Source of the DNA: a virus
Virus record (IMG/VR): IMGVR_UViG_3300025929_000001
Coordinates: 31,418-95,417 of that record
Reading direction: 5' to 3' (one strand)
DNA: 64,000 bases
Of the stretch, positions 42,760-51,444 are shown piece by piece (position 1 is the first letter of the stretch; each line of letters begins with the position of its first letter). A program made the position numbers and the translations under genes. The notes under the pieces were generated by a model. The model was given only the letters and a program-made list of their open reading frames with translations. It made no database searches and was not told the origin of the DNA.

Positions 42760-45237
42760 CTAATTTTTACGGGCTGACTTAAGTTCCTTCTCTTCGGACG
42801 TAGACAGTGGAAGGTGCACTATGCGGAAGCTTCTACCGTGGAAGTTATAGTTCGTAACGCACTTGTCTTTTGCGTACTCCAACAAGTAACCGGAGTCGAT
42901 AAGCGACTTAATGGTCAGATCCAGCGCACTGTTCGCACCTTGTCTGTGGCCACTAAACGATGTAGTCCGTTGCAAGCTGATTTGCAAGTACTTGCGCGGA
43001 ACGATACCATCACGCCGCATCTGGTCGGTAACTTGATAGCTCTCCGGAATAGGCGACTTCAGGTACTTGGTCAAGACTGAGAGCATTTTCTTTTCACGTG
43101 CGGAGTCACCTGTACCCACGTCACCGGAACTAATGCGACGGCGCATAATTGCAATGTCTGCACGTATGAGGTCCAAAGCCCATTGAACATGGTAAGGTTG
43201 TATGACAGGAGCGACGTAGTTATCGCCCACGGCCAATAGGGCTGCAATGCGGAGCGCTTTGAGATGAGCACGATTCCACATCTGGCGCCAGCCTTCATCG
43301 TCGGTCTTATTAATTTGCTCATCACACTCCCGATCAAAGGCTGCTAGCATTGCATGCGCCGCAGACGAGCGCTCTACTTCCTGATTCGCGAACCTACCGT
43401 TAAGCTGGATAGCTTGCGCTGTTAGACCACACAACGCTTCCAGCAGATATTTATCCGGATGCTTTTGCGGGTTAGGATTAGCGGACGGTCTGTCACCTGC
43501 ATACTCGATTACCGTAAAGCGTGACAGGAAACCATCCTCCATCATGTTCTCGGTAAGCGCTTCGTAGAAGCCGCCTGGTGTAGACTCACCAATCATGCTG
43601 TAGGCTGCACCAGACACGCTAGCTACATTGTTTTCCTTGTTGCTGTACCCGATACCACCAACAATCGAGGCAGGACCAGACTTCTGATACAGGTTCGTCA
43701 TTACTGTGCGCAATGATTGCATCGGACCGTCGCGACCATCCTCGACCGCCAGGCGCTTAAGCTTGCGTCCCCACTCACCGGACACGTTAACGAACGACGG
43801 GTTTGCTGCAACTGCCTTAGACAGTGCAGGGCCCGACGCATAGTCGCTAAAGTCGATGAACTCAATTGCCTTGGGTATGCTGGAATTGACATGCGTCATC
43901 ACGTTAGCGATACCGCTATGCATTGCTTCCTTACCTACCGCTGACCGCGCGACGAGTACGATGTAGAGGTTAAGGCCTGACTGCGGTATAGAAAATGCTT
44001 TGCCACAAATTCCCGCCATGAGTCCGAGGGCACTGACAATCGCCACTTCTCGCACCGGTCGCGGTGCAGTCGAATATATGTACTCAGCGAGCGCGCCAAC
44101 CATACCCGGCGGCCATTCAAGGCTGGACGGTCTTGGGGTATTCTCCTCGTCGTCCGTACCCATACTATCATCTCCGCCTTCGTCAGCATAGGGCGCCGGC
44201 GTAGTAAGCTCCTCGGGGAACGGGATGGGTGTGCGCGGAACGGCGTAGAGGGGTACATTAGATGCTCCTGGAGGTGCGTTATACGCGGGTTGAACTTGCT
44301 GCGCTGGCATAGGTGCGTTTAACTTTGCTACGAGCGCGGCGCTAGTTGCAGCAGCATAGACGTCGACTTCTTCTTCAGACGCTTGGCGTCCCCGGATAAC
44401 AGACAGTATCCGGTTAAGTGCTACGTCGTTCTTTGTAGCCTTAGCACGTTCACCAAGCTTGGTCAGACGGAACATGCGACGGCATTGTTCGTTCGACTTG
44501 CTGTAGAATGCAAATATGGACATCAAGGCCAAGTCTGCTTCTGACTGCGACGGGTAGTCTGTTGTCCAGTTACCGCTACACAGTTGCACGAACTTGTCGC
44601 TGTTGTCAGCTTCCTTAGCACGCTCCCAAATTACTTCGTCGGGCTCTGTTGCTTCAACCTCGACCAGCGCGAACTTCTTTTGGTCGTCCGGCATTCCCTG
44701 CCTAATTTCAGCAACAAGGATATCAAGCAGTTCTTGTCGGGGTTGGATATCGCGCTGGAGATACACATCGCCCGTACAGACGATAAATCGTTCTTGAGAG
44801 TAAACCTCAACACCATCCCGCTTGAGCCCTTCACCGATCTTACCGCGTACCCAGATATGAAATCCTTGTCCGCTAGCAGAGCGTTCAGTATAGCTGTCAA
44901 ATGCGTGGATGATTCGATAAAAACGCTGAATGTGTTCTTCGGGAGTGTGCTTTGTGTGGTCAGGTTCGTTGAACTCATTTTTAATATCCAGATCAATACA
45001 AGTGTACGCGTCTTGTTTGCTTAGGATATAACCAATGCCGGCACCTTCGACGGTAGCAGCAGCTTCAATCGTTGTCTCAATGTCCTTCCAATGGAAACTT
45101 TGTGTAGGGCTGATGTGCATTAGTCCGCGTGGGCTTAAAACGTGCGGAGCTTTCATCTTGCCATACTGATCCGGGCCTGCAACAGCCCAATTCCTACCCC
45201 ACCGGAGTTCTTCCGGTATTTTGTCGTAGTCGACCAT
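42760..45237 (-). CDS. Primase-helicase (AEP primase plus DUF3987 ATPase)
   Basis: 825 residues. The N-terminal half is an archaeo-eukaryotic-type primase-polymerase domain (GYILSKQDAYTCIDLDIKNE near 82, FHIWVRGKI, SQERFIVCTGD). The C-terminal half is DUF3987-like, with LNLYIVLVARSAVGKEA as a modified Walker A near 434 and GGIGYSNKENN. It probably primes and unwinds DNA at the phage fork. A Pro/Ala linker (about 310-380) joins the halves. The HTH gene immediately upstream ends 3 nt away. Confidence 0.88.
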   Translation of the reverse strand: MVDYDKIPEELRWGRNWAVAGPDQYGKMKAPHVLSPRGLMHISPTQSFHWKDIETTIEAAATVEGAGIGYILSKQDAYTCIDLDIKNEFNEPDHTKHTPEEHIQRFYRIIHAFDSYTERSASGQGFHIWVRGKIGEGLKRDGVEVYSQERFIVCTGDVYLQRDIQPRQELLDILVAEIRQGMPDDQKKFALVEVEATEPDEVIWERAKEADNSDKFVQLCSGNWTTDYPSQSEADLALMSIFAFYSKSNEQCRRMFRLTKLGERAKATKNDVALNRILSVIRGRQASEEEVDVYAAATSAALVAKLNAPMPAQQVQPAYNAPPGASNVPLYAVPRTPIPFPEELTTPAPYADEGGDDSMGTDDEENTPRPSSLEWPPGMVGALAEYIYSTAPRPVREVAIVSALGLMAGICGKAFSIPQSGLNLYIVLVARSAVGKEAMHSGIANVMTHVNSSIPKAIEFIDFSDYASGPALSKAVAANPSFVNVSGEWGRKLKRLAVEDGRDGPMQSLRTVMTNLYQKSGPASIVGGIGYSNKENNVASVSGAAYSMIGESTPGGFYEALTENMMEDGFLSRFTVIEYAGDRPSANPNPQKHPDKYLLEALCGLTAQAIQLNGRFANQEVERSSAAHAMLAAFDRECDEQINKTDDEGWRQMWNRAHLKALRIAALLAVGDNYVAPVIQPYHVQWALDLIRADIAIMRRRISSGDVGTGDSAREKKMLSVLTKYLKSPIPESYQVTDQMRRDGIVPRKYLQISLQRTTSFSGHRQGANSALDLTIKSLIDSGYLLEYAKDKCVTNYNFHGRSFRIVHLPLSTSEEKELKSARKN

Positions 45238-45240
45238 GTG

Positions 45241-45522
45241 TTAGTAACCCCGGCGGAACTTGAGTGCCTGCTTCCAGTTATCGATATACGGCTGGACGGT
45301 CTGTCGTTCCCAAATGAATAGGCGGCCATCATTAACTTCGATAGCTGGCGGTAACTTTCCGGTACGTCTTGCGTTCATCAAGCTGGCGCGGGTAAGACCA
45401 AGGTTCTCCATGATCTCGCTACCAGTGATGTATGTGGCGTCGAATAAAGCCTGTGCTGCGGGAATTTCTACTGAGTTGGAGTTTGCATCTATACTGCCAG
45501 ACGCTTGTGGTGTTTTATCCAT
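45241..45522 (-). CDS. Helix-turn-helix protein, AlpA/excisionase-like
   Basis: 93 residues from the ATG at 45522. YITGSEIMENLGLTRASLMNARRTGKLPPAI is a MerR/AlpA-type HTH, followed by RLFIWERQTVQPYI as the wing. It lies directly upstream of the primase-helicase, behind a good promoter, so it may regulate the replication operon or mark its origin. Confidence 0.75.
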   Translation of the reverse strand: MDKTPQASGSIDANSNSVEIPAAQALFDATYITGSEIMENLGLTRASLMNARRTGKLPPAIEVNDGRLFIWERQTVQPYIDNWKQALKFRRGY

Positions 45523-45562
45523 TGAGTGTCTCAGGGTGCTGTGAACGCTGCGAAAGGTGCTT

Positions 45563-45591
45563 AGTATAATACATGCGTTTACCAATCGCAA
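45563..45591 (-). promoter_or_regulatory. Promoter for HTH and primase genes
   Basis: Minus strand TTGCGA (45586-45591), 17-nt spacer, TATACT (45563-45568), about 40 nt before the ATG. Confidence 0.65.
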
Positions 45592-45606
45592 CGTTCGTTT
45601 ACATAT

Positions 45607-45831
45607 TTATTTTCCCACCGCAACGTCAGGTTCCTGACTTTGCATCTCTTTGGTATCATCGTACATCATATTTGCGAGCTTTTTAAGATCATCAGAAGCC
45701 GTCTGGCACTCTTTTATCGCGCGTAAGACATCTTCGATGGTCACAAGGTTAGCTTCACGAGTAAGGACTCGTTTAGCTGTTTGGATGCTCTCCAGCGCTA
45801 TCTCGCGCATGCGATTCTCTTTGTTGTTCAT
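45607..45831 (-). CDS. Unknown small helical protein
   Basis: 74 residues, wholly helical and charged (IQTAKRVLTREANLVTIEDV). Overlaps the upstream gene by 59 nt. Not recognised. Confidence 0.55.
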   Translation of the reverse strand: MNNKENRMREIALESIQTAKRVLTREANLVTIEDVLRAIKECQTASDDLKKLANMMYDDTKEMQSQEPDVAVGK

Positions 45832-46039
45832 TTTTCTTTATGCTTTCTCTTAAGTACTGATACTCGGGCCCAAGTTCAATTACCTCAGTTAAAACCGGAA
45901 TATCATGCTCCATTATCATTTTCGCTTGGGCGTGTAAATATGCCACAATAGCGACACGAATGGCTCGACTTAATACAGGCACACGCTCCACATCCAGGAG
46001 CAGTAGGCACAGTTGTTTCAAGCGGGGCTCAAGCTCCAT
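45773..46039 (-). CDS. Unknown small helical protein
   Basis: 88 residues from MELEPRLKQLC. AAGGGAC lies upstream of this ATG. Hydrophobic helices with LLLLDVERVPVLSRAIRVAI. Not recognised. Confidence 0.5.
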   Translation of the reverse strand: MELEPRLKQLCLLLLDVERVPVLSRAIRVAIVAYLHAQAKMIMEHDIPVLTEVIELGPEYQYLRESIKKNEQQRESHARDSAGEHPNS

Positions 46040-46502
46040 TTTCTTGTCCCTTGCAAGCTGGCCAGAATTCACTATGCGGATTCCAGATGTTACCACACTT
46101 GCAGACCATTTGTTCGCCGACCTGTTCAGCCCGGCATGGAGGTTCTACTTTGACTTTATACGATAGGTTTCCTTCAGAGTTTAAACCGCTGACTTTCCCT
46201 TGACGTATTGTTTGCGCAGCAGCCGCGCCACCTTGGAATGTGGCCAGCTCAGTCTCTAACGACTTAATGCGCTGTGTTTGAATCTGCCCGACGCGACGTT
46301 GCAATGTGACAGCACGCTTGTACTTGCCAACTTCCTGTATGCTGACTACTGCTCCGTCCTGAACGCCTTTCTCGTAGTTCATACGGCATAAGAACTGCAA
46401 GGCGCTTTCGTGACGACTGGCATCATCGTTCCACCCCAATTCACGGGCTGCTTCTACGACTTGGTTGCCTAGCTGCTGGCTAACTGAGTCCACTATTGTC
46501 AT
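46029..46502 (-). CDS. Unknown protein with C-terminal Cys motif
   Basis: 157 residues: helical body with a predicted coiled coil (QTQRIKSLETELATF) and a C-terminal CKCGNIW...C that may bind zinc. Not recognised. Confidence 0.6.
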   Translation of the reverse strand: MTIVDSVSQQLGNQVVEAARELGWNDDASRHESALQFLCRMNYEKGVQDGAVVSIQEVGKYKRAVTLQRRVGQIQTQRIKSLETELATFQGGAAAAQTIRQGKVSGLNSEGNLSYKVKVEPPCRAEQVGEQMVCKCGNIWNPHSEFWPACKGQENGA

Positions 46503-46514
46503 TTTTATCTCCGC

Positions 46515-46541
46515 AAAAAAGGGCGGCTGTTAAGGCCACCC
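46515..46541 (-). terminator. Terminator
   Basis: Minus strand GGGTGGC, loop, GCCGCCC (one G-U pair) followed by TTTTTT, downstream of the zinc-finger gene. Confidence 0.65.
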
Positions 46542-46549
46542 GATGATTA

Positions 46550-46777
46550 TTACTCCGGTTTGGGCGTGTGAGCGTCCCGGATGTGGTCACGTAACCCTGT
46601 CCGTTTGACCTTCTTCTTGCAAGTCGGGCAAATAACCTTATTCGGGACCGCCTGCTTGCTGTGATTGGGTCTGCACTGAGCACAATAGCACGGATACCCT
46701 GGCGGGTTGAGGTTTATCAGCTCACCGCAGCCTTCGCAGAGTGTACCGTCCAGCATCATTTCTGCGACTTCACCCAT
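46550..46777 (-). CDS. C2H2 zinc-finger protein
   Basis: 75 residues with an N-terminal CEGC...CYCAQC zinc ribbon and a C-terminal C2H2 unit: CPTCKKKVKRTGLRDHIRDAH (Cys-x2-Cys-x12-His-x3/4-His). C2H2 fingers are uncommon in phages. DNA or protein binding is inferred. Confidence 0.75.
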   Translation of the reverse strand: MGEVAEMMLDGTLCEGCGELINLNPPGYPCYCAQCRPNHSKQAVPNKVICPTCKKKVKRTGLRDHIRDAHTPKPE

Positions 46778-46952
46778 TTTGCTGACTCCTAGGATTGTAA
46801 GGTTCTACGGGAATAAACTTGAACCCGAGCTGTTCCATCCTTCGCGTACTGACGACGTGTGCACTACCAATACTAAAGACAGAATTTTCATGTACCTCCA
46901 CGATGGAGTCAGAATCCCCAGGCTTGAGCAACCAATAGTAGCCGTCATCCAT
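46770..46952 (-). CDS. Unknown small protein
   Basis: 60 residues (MDDGYYWLLKPGDSDSIVEV...), a small beta protein by pattern. Overlaps both neighbours by 8 nt. Not recognised. Confidence 0.5.
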   Translation of the reverse strand: MDDGYYWLLKPGDSDSIVEVHENSVFSIGSAHVVSTRRMEQLGFKFIPVEPYNPRSQQNG

Positions 46953-47121
46953 TTTGCTGCTCCCGGGCCCGTGTGAGTTTTTGCACCTTGGCTTCCAACT
47001 TCTCGATTGCGCGTTGGGCTTCTTCGTAATCCACGTAATCGCCTTTAGGCGCGGGTACCATCACTGCATCGGTGCGCATGAACTTATGGCCGATCGTGGG
47101 GTTGTAACGTCTGAGTTTCAT
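46945..47121 (-). CDS. Unknown small protein with coiled coil
   Basis: 58 residues from MKLRRYNPTIGHKF; CAGGAGC precedes this ATG. The second half is a coiled coil (EEAQRAIEKLEAKVQKLTRA). Not recognised. Confidence 0.55.
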   Translation of the reverse strand: MKLRRYNPTIGHKFMRTDAVMVPAPKGDYVDYEEAQRAIEKLEAKVQKLTRAREQQNG

Positions 47122-47389
47122 CGACTTGCTCCTGTAAAGGTTGGATTGCAAATTCTCCGGTCTTAGAAAGACGCCGCCATTGAAGCTGCGTAACTTCGTC
47201 CGGTACTGATGGATATGGCATGTACGCGTCATAAAACTTATGACTTTCGGACGTCCATATTACTTCTACTATCTTGCGCCCATGGTTGAGCGCAAATACC
47301 CTGCTACCCGGACTTGGCGGCTCGTTGCCAGCAAGCGGGATTAAAGAACATGATTGTGCAACAATGCGCTTTATGATCAGGTCGTTCAT
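47084..47389 (-). CDS. Unknown small protein
   Basis: 101 residues, beta-rich (SRVFALNHGRKIVEVIWTSES). ATG overlaps the RadC-like stop. Not recognised. Confidence 0.55.
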   Translation of the reverse strand: MNDLIIKRIVAQSCSLIPLAGNEPPSPGSRVFALNHGRKIVEVIWTSESHKFYDAYMPYPSVPDEVTQLQWRRLSKTGEFAIQPLQEQVDETQTLQPHDRP

Positions 47390-47862
47390 ATTTCTCCGTG
47401 ATCTGAAAAAGAATACGTGTGCGTCCCTGCGACAATGACGTGGTCGACAATTGCACAGTTGACTATGCTTAGCGCTTCCTGTAGCTTGCGCGTAAGTTCG
47501 TGATCTGCCAAGCTTGGAGTGGATTCGCCGCTTGGGTGATTGTGGTAGATAACCACATTGTTCGCGTTGTACTTGAGTGCTTCTTTCACAACCTCGCGCG
47601 GATACACGTTTACGTGACCGAGCGTGCCGCGAAATAACAGTACGTCGACTATCAGCTTATTGCGCATGTCCAGGAACAATGCGCCGAAAGCTTCGTAAGG
47701 TAGTTCTGCCAGACGTAACGTCAAATACTTCTTAACGTTATCCGCAGCACCGAGAGCAATCCCGGGCGTGCGTAGCCGGTGTTCCAGTATGCGCAATGCT
47801 TCGTTGATGTAATACTCCTCAAGCAACGGTTGCGATACTGGTTCGGTAGTGGTAGGGTTCAT
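47386..47862 (-). CDS. RadC-like JAB/MPN domain protein
   Basis: 158 residues, the length of a RadC C-terminal domain alone. The metalloprotease-like motif is YHNHPSGESTPSLADH (H-x-H-P-S-G...D). LFLDMRNKLI and LLFRGTLGHVNVYPREVVK are typical of the family. RadC domains are frequent in mobile elements near antirestriction genes. Their biochemical role is unsettled. Confidence 0.88.
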   Translation of the reverse strand: MNPTTTEPVSQPLLEEYYINEALRILEHRLRTPGIALGAADNVKKYLTLRLAELPYEAFGALFLDMRNKLIVDVLLFRGTLGHVNVYPREVVKEALKYNANNVVIYHNHPSGESTPSLADHELTRKLQEALSIVNCAIVDHVIVAGTHTYSFSDHGEI

Positions 47863-48134
47863 ATTTTGCCAATAGGTTTCTTCTCTTTACGCTCGAAAAT
47901 CGATATTGGCATTTTCGGGAACTTTGCTTGCATGGACTTGACAGTTTCAACAAACGCTGCCAAGTTTTGAGATTGCATCCGTTGCATCTTACCGCCAATG
48001 TTCATAACTGCGACATAGGTTATAATCTCGGAGTGGTTGCCCACAATACGACCGAGTGCGCGATCTTCTTTCTCAATCGCTGCGGCAATTGCACGCTGTA
48101 GACCTTGTTGCTCGACTATGGTGGCACCGGACAT
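47859..48134 (-). CDS. Unknown small protein
   Basis: 91 residues. GLQRAIAAAIEKEDRALGRIVG then a Lys-rich end. AGGAG leader. Coupled to the RadC-like gene by ATGA. Not recognised. Confidence 0.55.
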   Translation of the reverse strand: MSGATIVEQQGLQRAIAAAIEKEDRALGRIVGNHSEIITYVAVMNIGGKMQRMQSQNLAAFVETVKSMQAKFPKMPISIFERKEKKPIGKI

Positions 48135-48172
48135 GATATTTCTCCTAAATGAACCTTCTGAACTCCATCTGC

Positions 48173-48222
48173 TAAACGTGCGTTTATAGCGTTTATTTTA
48201 GCACATAGGGGGTAGGGTGCAA
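48173..48222 (-). promoter_or_regulatory. Extended -10 promoter with downstream palindrome
   Basis: Minus strand TTGCAC (48217-48222), 16-nt spacer, TGCTAAAAT (TAAAAT at 48195-48200). The palindrome TAAACGTGCGTTTA (48173-48186) begins about at the start of transcription, a good operator position. Confidence 0.6.
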
Positions 48223-48298
48223 GCGCTTAAATTTGCGTGCGGTAGGGTGTTTAAAACGGGTTAAAAGCGATAGTTTTACGGGGTTAAACCCCAACCAG

Positions 48299-48320
48299 AC
48301 AGGGTCCGTAAAGACCCTGT
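48299..48320. terminator. Hairpin, probable terminator
   Basis: ACAGGGTC, loop CGTAAA, GACCCTGT. A perfect 8-bp stem downstream of the gene at 48355. T-tracts are short on both strands. Confidence 0.5.
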
Positions 48321-48354
48321 TTCGTCTAATTAATAGATGTAATTAATAGACTCA

Positions 48355-49461
48355 TCAGTGGGACTGTTGCTGCGAATCGATTTCGGACAGCGTGCTAAGC
48401 AAGACACCGATGTTGCCTCGGACTTTCTCGAACTTAAGGTTCGCAGCCTTCAATGCTTCTTCGTGCTTGTGCGGAATCATGTTGACCATTAACAAAACCC
48501 GATCCGCACTAGCTGCCATGCTTTTGAGCTTGTGGACCGATTCGTCAGTGTGGTAAAAGGTCAGCTTAAACTTATCGCCGAACTTATCCTTTACTTCTTC
48601 AATGTGTATGGACTTAAGTAGTCCTGCGACGACTATCTTTTGTTTGCTAACAGTCGGTTCCATGGCTACCCCGATCGGGTTGTGTCTGATTGGACTTCGA
48701 TTGTGCGTCTGTGGGCGTAACATGTCTTGTACCTCCGATGATTTGAGAATGTCTAGTACGTTAACCTTAAATCGGTCAGCGAGTTTGTCCAGCAATGCGT
48801 CCAGCAATTGACCTGCGGTAAAGTCTGCCGGTGTAGCAGCTAGCGCGAGCGCTACAGGTTCCGTTATAGCTGGTGCGGGCTCCGGTACGCTGGCAGCAAC
48901 AAGGTCCACCATGTCTGCAAGCCAGTGCGCGTTGACCTTAATGTTCCCGATTGGAATGCGCCGCCTGTCTTCTGCCAAACATGATGCCTGGGCTTGGTCG
49001 AGCGCCTGGCTTAAGCTTACGAACGGTTGCTTCCTGCGGATAACCGCAACCTCATGCGCAAGCGTGATGCGCTCGTCGTGTGACCACACAATCTTAGGCT
49101 TCCGTCCCTTGATACCTTCAGGAACTTCTCGAACGACCGGTGTAGTCAGTTCGACGCTAGGTGTAGGTTGAAGCGGCCCTACGAACTCGGGCACGTCCGG
49201 TTGCTTTAACCGATACTTGTAAGCCCGCTGACCACCTGACTTATCGACTTCTAATGTGTGGTTATTAACCAGCATCTGAATTCGATTAGCCACCATCTTC
49301 TTATCATACGTAGAGCAGACATCCATTATATCAGCAGACTTTGCCCAGAGGTTAGCGGTGTTATTGAACATGTCAATGATCAGTTTACCTACCTGCGAAC
49401 GGGCTTCCGTCTGCGACTCGCTTACTACCATGCGAGCGTGTTGTATCTCTATGTTGTTCAT
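48355..49461 (-). CDS. Putative winged-helix protein with DUF2325-like C-terminal domain
   Basis: 368 residues. The N-terminal 85 residues (LIIDMFNNTANLWAKSADI, VANRIQMLVNNHTLEVDKS, AYKYRL) look like a winged helix. The middle is Pro-rich. The last 95 (KIVVAGLLKSIHIEEVKDKFG, SADRVLLMVNMIPHKHEEALK) have the alternating beta/alpha pattern and His position of DUF2325-type domains. I infer a DNA-binding regulator. Function is not established. Confidence 0.6.
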   Translation of the reverse strand: MNNIEIQHARMVVSESQTEARSQVGKLIIDMFNNTANLWAKSADIMDVCSTYDKKMVANRIQMLVNNHTLEVDKSGGQRAYKYRLKQPDVPEFVGPLQPTPSVELTTPVVREVPEGIKGRKPKIVWSHDERITLAHEVAVIRRKQPFVSLSQALDQAQASCLAEDRRRIPIGNIKVNAHWLADMVDLVAASVPEPAPAITEPVALALAATPADFTAGQLLDALLDKLADRFKVNVLDILKSSEVQDMLRPQTHNRSPIRHNPIGVAMEPTVSKQKIVVAGLLKSIHIEEVKDKFGDKFKLTFYHTDESVHKLKSMAASADRVLLMVNMIPHKHEEALKAANLKFEKVRGNIGVLLSTLSEIDSQQQSH

Positions 49462-49470
49462 TGCTGTCTC

Positions 49471-49746
49471 CTAGTTCAAACGGGTTATCTTGGCAAACTT
49501 ACCTTGTTCCATGCTCCAGAAGTTGCCGTTTATCATGGAGCCGGCGTCGTTCTTAGCGAACGCTGCGGGTGCTAACGCTTGCTGATCTTCCAGCCCTTCC
49601 AGAACCAACTGCACTTCGCTGACGAAGGTGTCAGTACGTTCGCATATCAGCTTGGGGACGTTGCGGTGTATCTGGTATATGCGAGCCGTTTTATATAACG
49701 AGTCACCCTTCTTGGTTTCGTAGTAGGTATAGACGAAGTGTTTCAT
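49471..49746 (-). CDS. Unknown small protein
   Basis: 91 residues (MKHFVYTYYETKKGDSLYKT...). GGAGCAAT leader. Mixed alpha/beta. Not recognised. Confidence 0.6.
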   Translation of the reverse strand: MKHFVYTYYETKKGDSLYKTARIYQIHRNVPKLICERTDTFVSEVQLVLEGLEDQQALAPAAFAKNDAGSMINGNFWSMEQGKFAKITRLN

Positions 49747-49760
49747 TGATCATTGCTCCT

Positions 49761-49794
49761 AAAAAGTAAAAACCCCGGCAAACATCACCGGGGC
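49761..49794 (-). terminator. Terminator
   Basis: Minus strand CCCCGG, loop, CCGGGG followed by TTTTTACTTTTT, directly after the gene ending at 49815. Confidence 0.75.
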
Positions 49795-49814
49795 TTATGG
49801 GACGCTGTTAAGCG

Positions 49815-50330
49815 TTAAGATTGCTGGCCTTGCTTGGCAAGCTCGTCGAACTTTTCCGCAATCACACCTTGCAGACCATCGTAGCAGCCGTCGACATACT
49901 CGGCGGTTTGGATGCCTTGGTCAGCTTGGCCGCCAGCGACGTCGATTTCGCGGAACAGGATTGCAGCCAGTGCAAGCTGGGCGATGCCGGCTTCCATTAT
50001 CTGGTTTGCAAAGAACATGCGTGCATCCTGTCCTTGCGCCGGTTGGGCCGCTTGTTGTGTCGCTTGGGTTTGCGCTGGCGCGGTTTGAGCTTGTTGCGCA
50101 ACGGCTGCGCCACCCTGCTCCCCGCCAAGGGTTTCAGCGAGGTCGCCGTTGCTTTGCTCATTCCCGTTCTGACCGCCGGTGTTCGTAACGTTACCGATGC
50201 GACCGTCGGTGGCCGGGTCAGTAACTCGACCACGACCATCGCTACCCTGATTGGTTTGCTTGGCCTGAGTGGGCTGTGCTGCGCCCTGGCGGGTTTGATT
50301 TGAACGACCGCGAGTGCCTGTTGTTGCCAT
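49815..50330 (-). CDS. Gln/Gly/Ala-rich protein, unknown function
   Basis: 171 residues starting MATTGTRGRSN with the GGAGCAATATC leader. The first 110 residues are low-complexity Q/G/T/A and probably disordered. The last 60 (MFFANQIMEAGIAQLALAAILFREID) are a helical domain. Not recognised. Confidence 0.6.
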   Translation of the reverse strand: MATTGTRGRSNQTRQGAAQPTQAKQTNQGSDGRGRVTDPATDGRIGNVTNTGGQNGNEQSNGDLAETLGGEQGGAAVAQQAQTAPAQTQATQQAAQPAQGQDARMFFANQIMEAGIAQLALAAILFREIDVAGGQADQGIQTAEYVDGCYDGLQGVIAEKFDELAKQGQQS

Positions 50331-50439
50331 GATATTGCTCCTATAAAGATGCGATGAAGTTACCGCATACACAATAAGCCCGCGTGTAAGGCGAGCTATT
50401 GTGTTTCGTCCGAGAACCACTCGGACTCATCAGTGCGGA

Positions 50440-51252
50440 TTACGCTGCGGGTGCAGGCTGTTCTGCTGCCGATTGTTCGGTAGCGGCTGCTGGCGCTTCT
50501 TGCCCTTCCGGGAGTTCGAAGTTACCAGCGGGGCCGAACCCGACCGTCCACACCGGCGCAGGCTGTTGAGCTTGCACTGGCGTTGGCAGAGCGACGCGAC
50601 CGCGAACACCGTGATATGCACGCCACCGAGCGTACTGCGTTTTGATGGTGTGGTCATTCATACCGCGGATACGGCTGTCTGCTTTGATCTCCGCAATGGT
50701 TGCCGGCGTCGTTCCCGGATGCGACTTGCTGATCTCGTCCGCAACATCCCAGACCGTACCGGTCAGCGTACCAGACGCGGGGCGGGTGATGTTGTTGCGG
50801 GTCAGCTTAGCTGGCCGCGGAGGTTGTGGGGCCTGGCCTTGCAGCAGTTGGGTGACTGCGTTCGGGTCGGAGATGCCCAGTTCCTTAGCGACGTTGGCGG
50901 CTGCTTCTTCCATTTTTTGCTTGAACTCGGCAGCGACCTGTTCCGGAGTGCGATGCAGCGGGTCGGCACCATCGGGTACCACTGGAGCGGCGAGATGCTG
51001 CGCGACGAAGGCGTGCGCTTGGTCCGGCTGGATTGCGCGGCGTTCTTCGCGTTCGCGCCGTTCCTGGGCGATAACTTCTGGCGGCAGGTCGGATGCGGCC
51101 TGGTCGTTGGTGTTCGTGGTGTCTTGGGCACCTTGCAGCTTGAGCTCGTCTGCGTGCTGCTTGTCTTCAGCAGACATAACCTTGGATGCGATGGGCTTAG
51201 CAGCGACGGATTTACGACCTTTTGGTGCGACGTGGGATTGAACGTTTGCCAT
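50440..51252 (-). CDS. Protein with shared C-terminal domain (paralogue C)
   Basis: 270 residues. The first 150 are charged and helical. The domain at about 165-225 is NNITRP, GTVWDVADEIS, PATIAEIKADSRIRGMNDHT, TQYARWRAYHGVRGRV, clearly related to paralogue A (NGITRP...GLNDAT..TQYARW). A Pro/Gln/Ala tail follows. GGAGCAATATC leader. Role unknown. Confidence 0.72.
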   Translation of the reverse strand: MANVQSHVAPKGRKSVAAKPIASKVMSAEDKQHADELKLQGAQDTTNTNDQAASDLPPEVIAQERREREERRAIQPDQAHAFVAQHLAAPVVPDGADPLHRTPEQVAAEFKQKMEEAAANVAKELGISDPNAVTQLLQGQAPQPPRPAKLTRNNITRPASGTLTGTVWDVADEISKSHPGTTPATIAEIKADSRIRGMNDHTIKTQYARWRAYHGVRGRVALPTPVQAQQPAPVWTVGFGPAGNFELPEGQEAPAAATEQSAAEQPAPAA

Positions 51253-51308
51253 GATATTGCTCCTATGATGAACTGCGGTTGGTGCTGGAAGGTTCCAGCT
51301 GGCTTAAC

Positions 51309-51317
51309 TATATAACA
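51309..51317 (-). promoter_or_regulatory. Candidate extended -10
   Basis: Minus strand TGTTATATA, 57 nt before paralogue C. No clear -35. Confidence 0.35.
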
Positions 51318-51385
51318 ATTTTGCGGTAGCGGTTGGCGTTTAAACAAACTTTCGCTAGCTTGCTGATAGGCCACCTTTACTGCTG

Positions 51386-51414
51386 ACGTAGACCTTAAGT
51401 GTCTGGGTCTACGT
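51386..51414. terminator. Inverted repeat after gene at 51445
   Basis: ACGTAGACC and GGTCTACGT form a perfect 9-bp stem with an 11-nt loop. No long T-tract, so it is either a weak terminator or an mRNA end-protecting hairpin. Confidence 0.45.
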
Positions 51415-51444
51415 TTCGGATCATTAATCCTCATCAGAGCAGTT

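Noticed and set aside
45241-45522. Excisionase implying a temperate phage
   Set aside because: The HTH is AlpA/Xis-like but no integrase, attachment site or repressor is visible, and its position before the primase fits a replication regulator.
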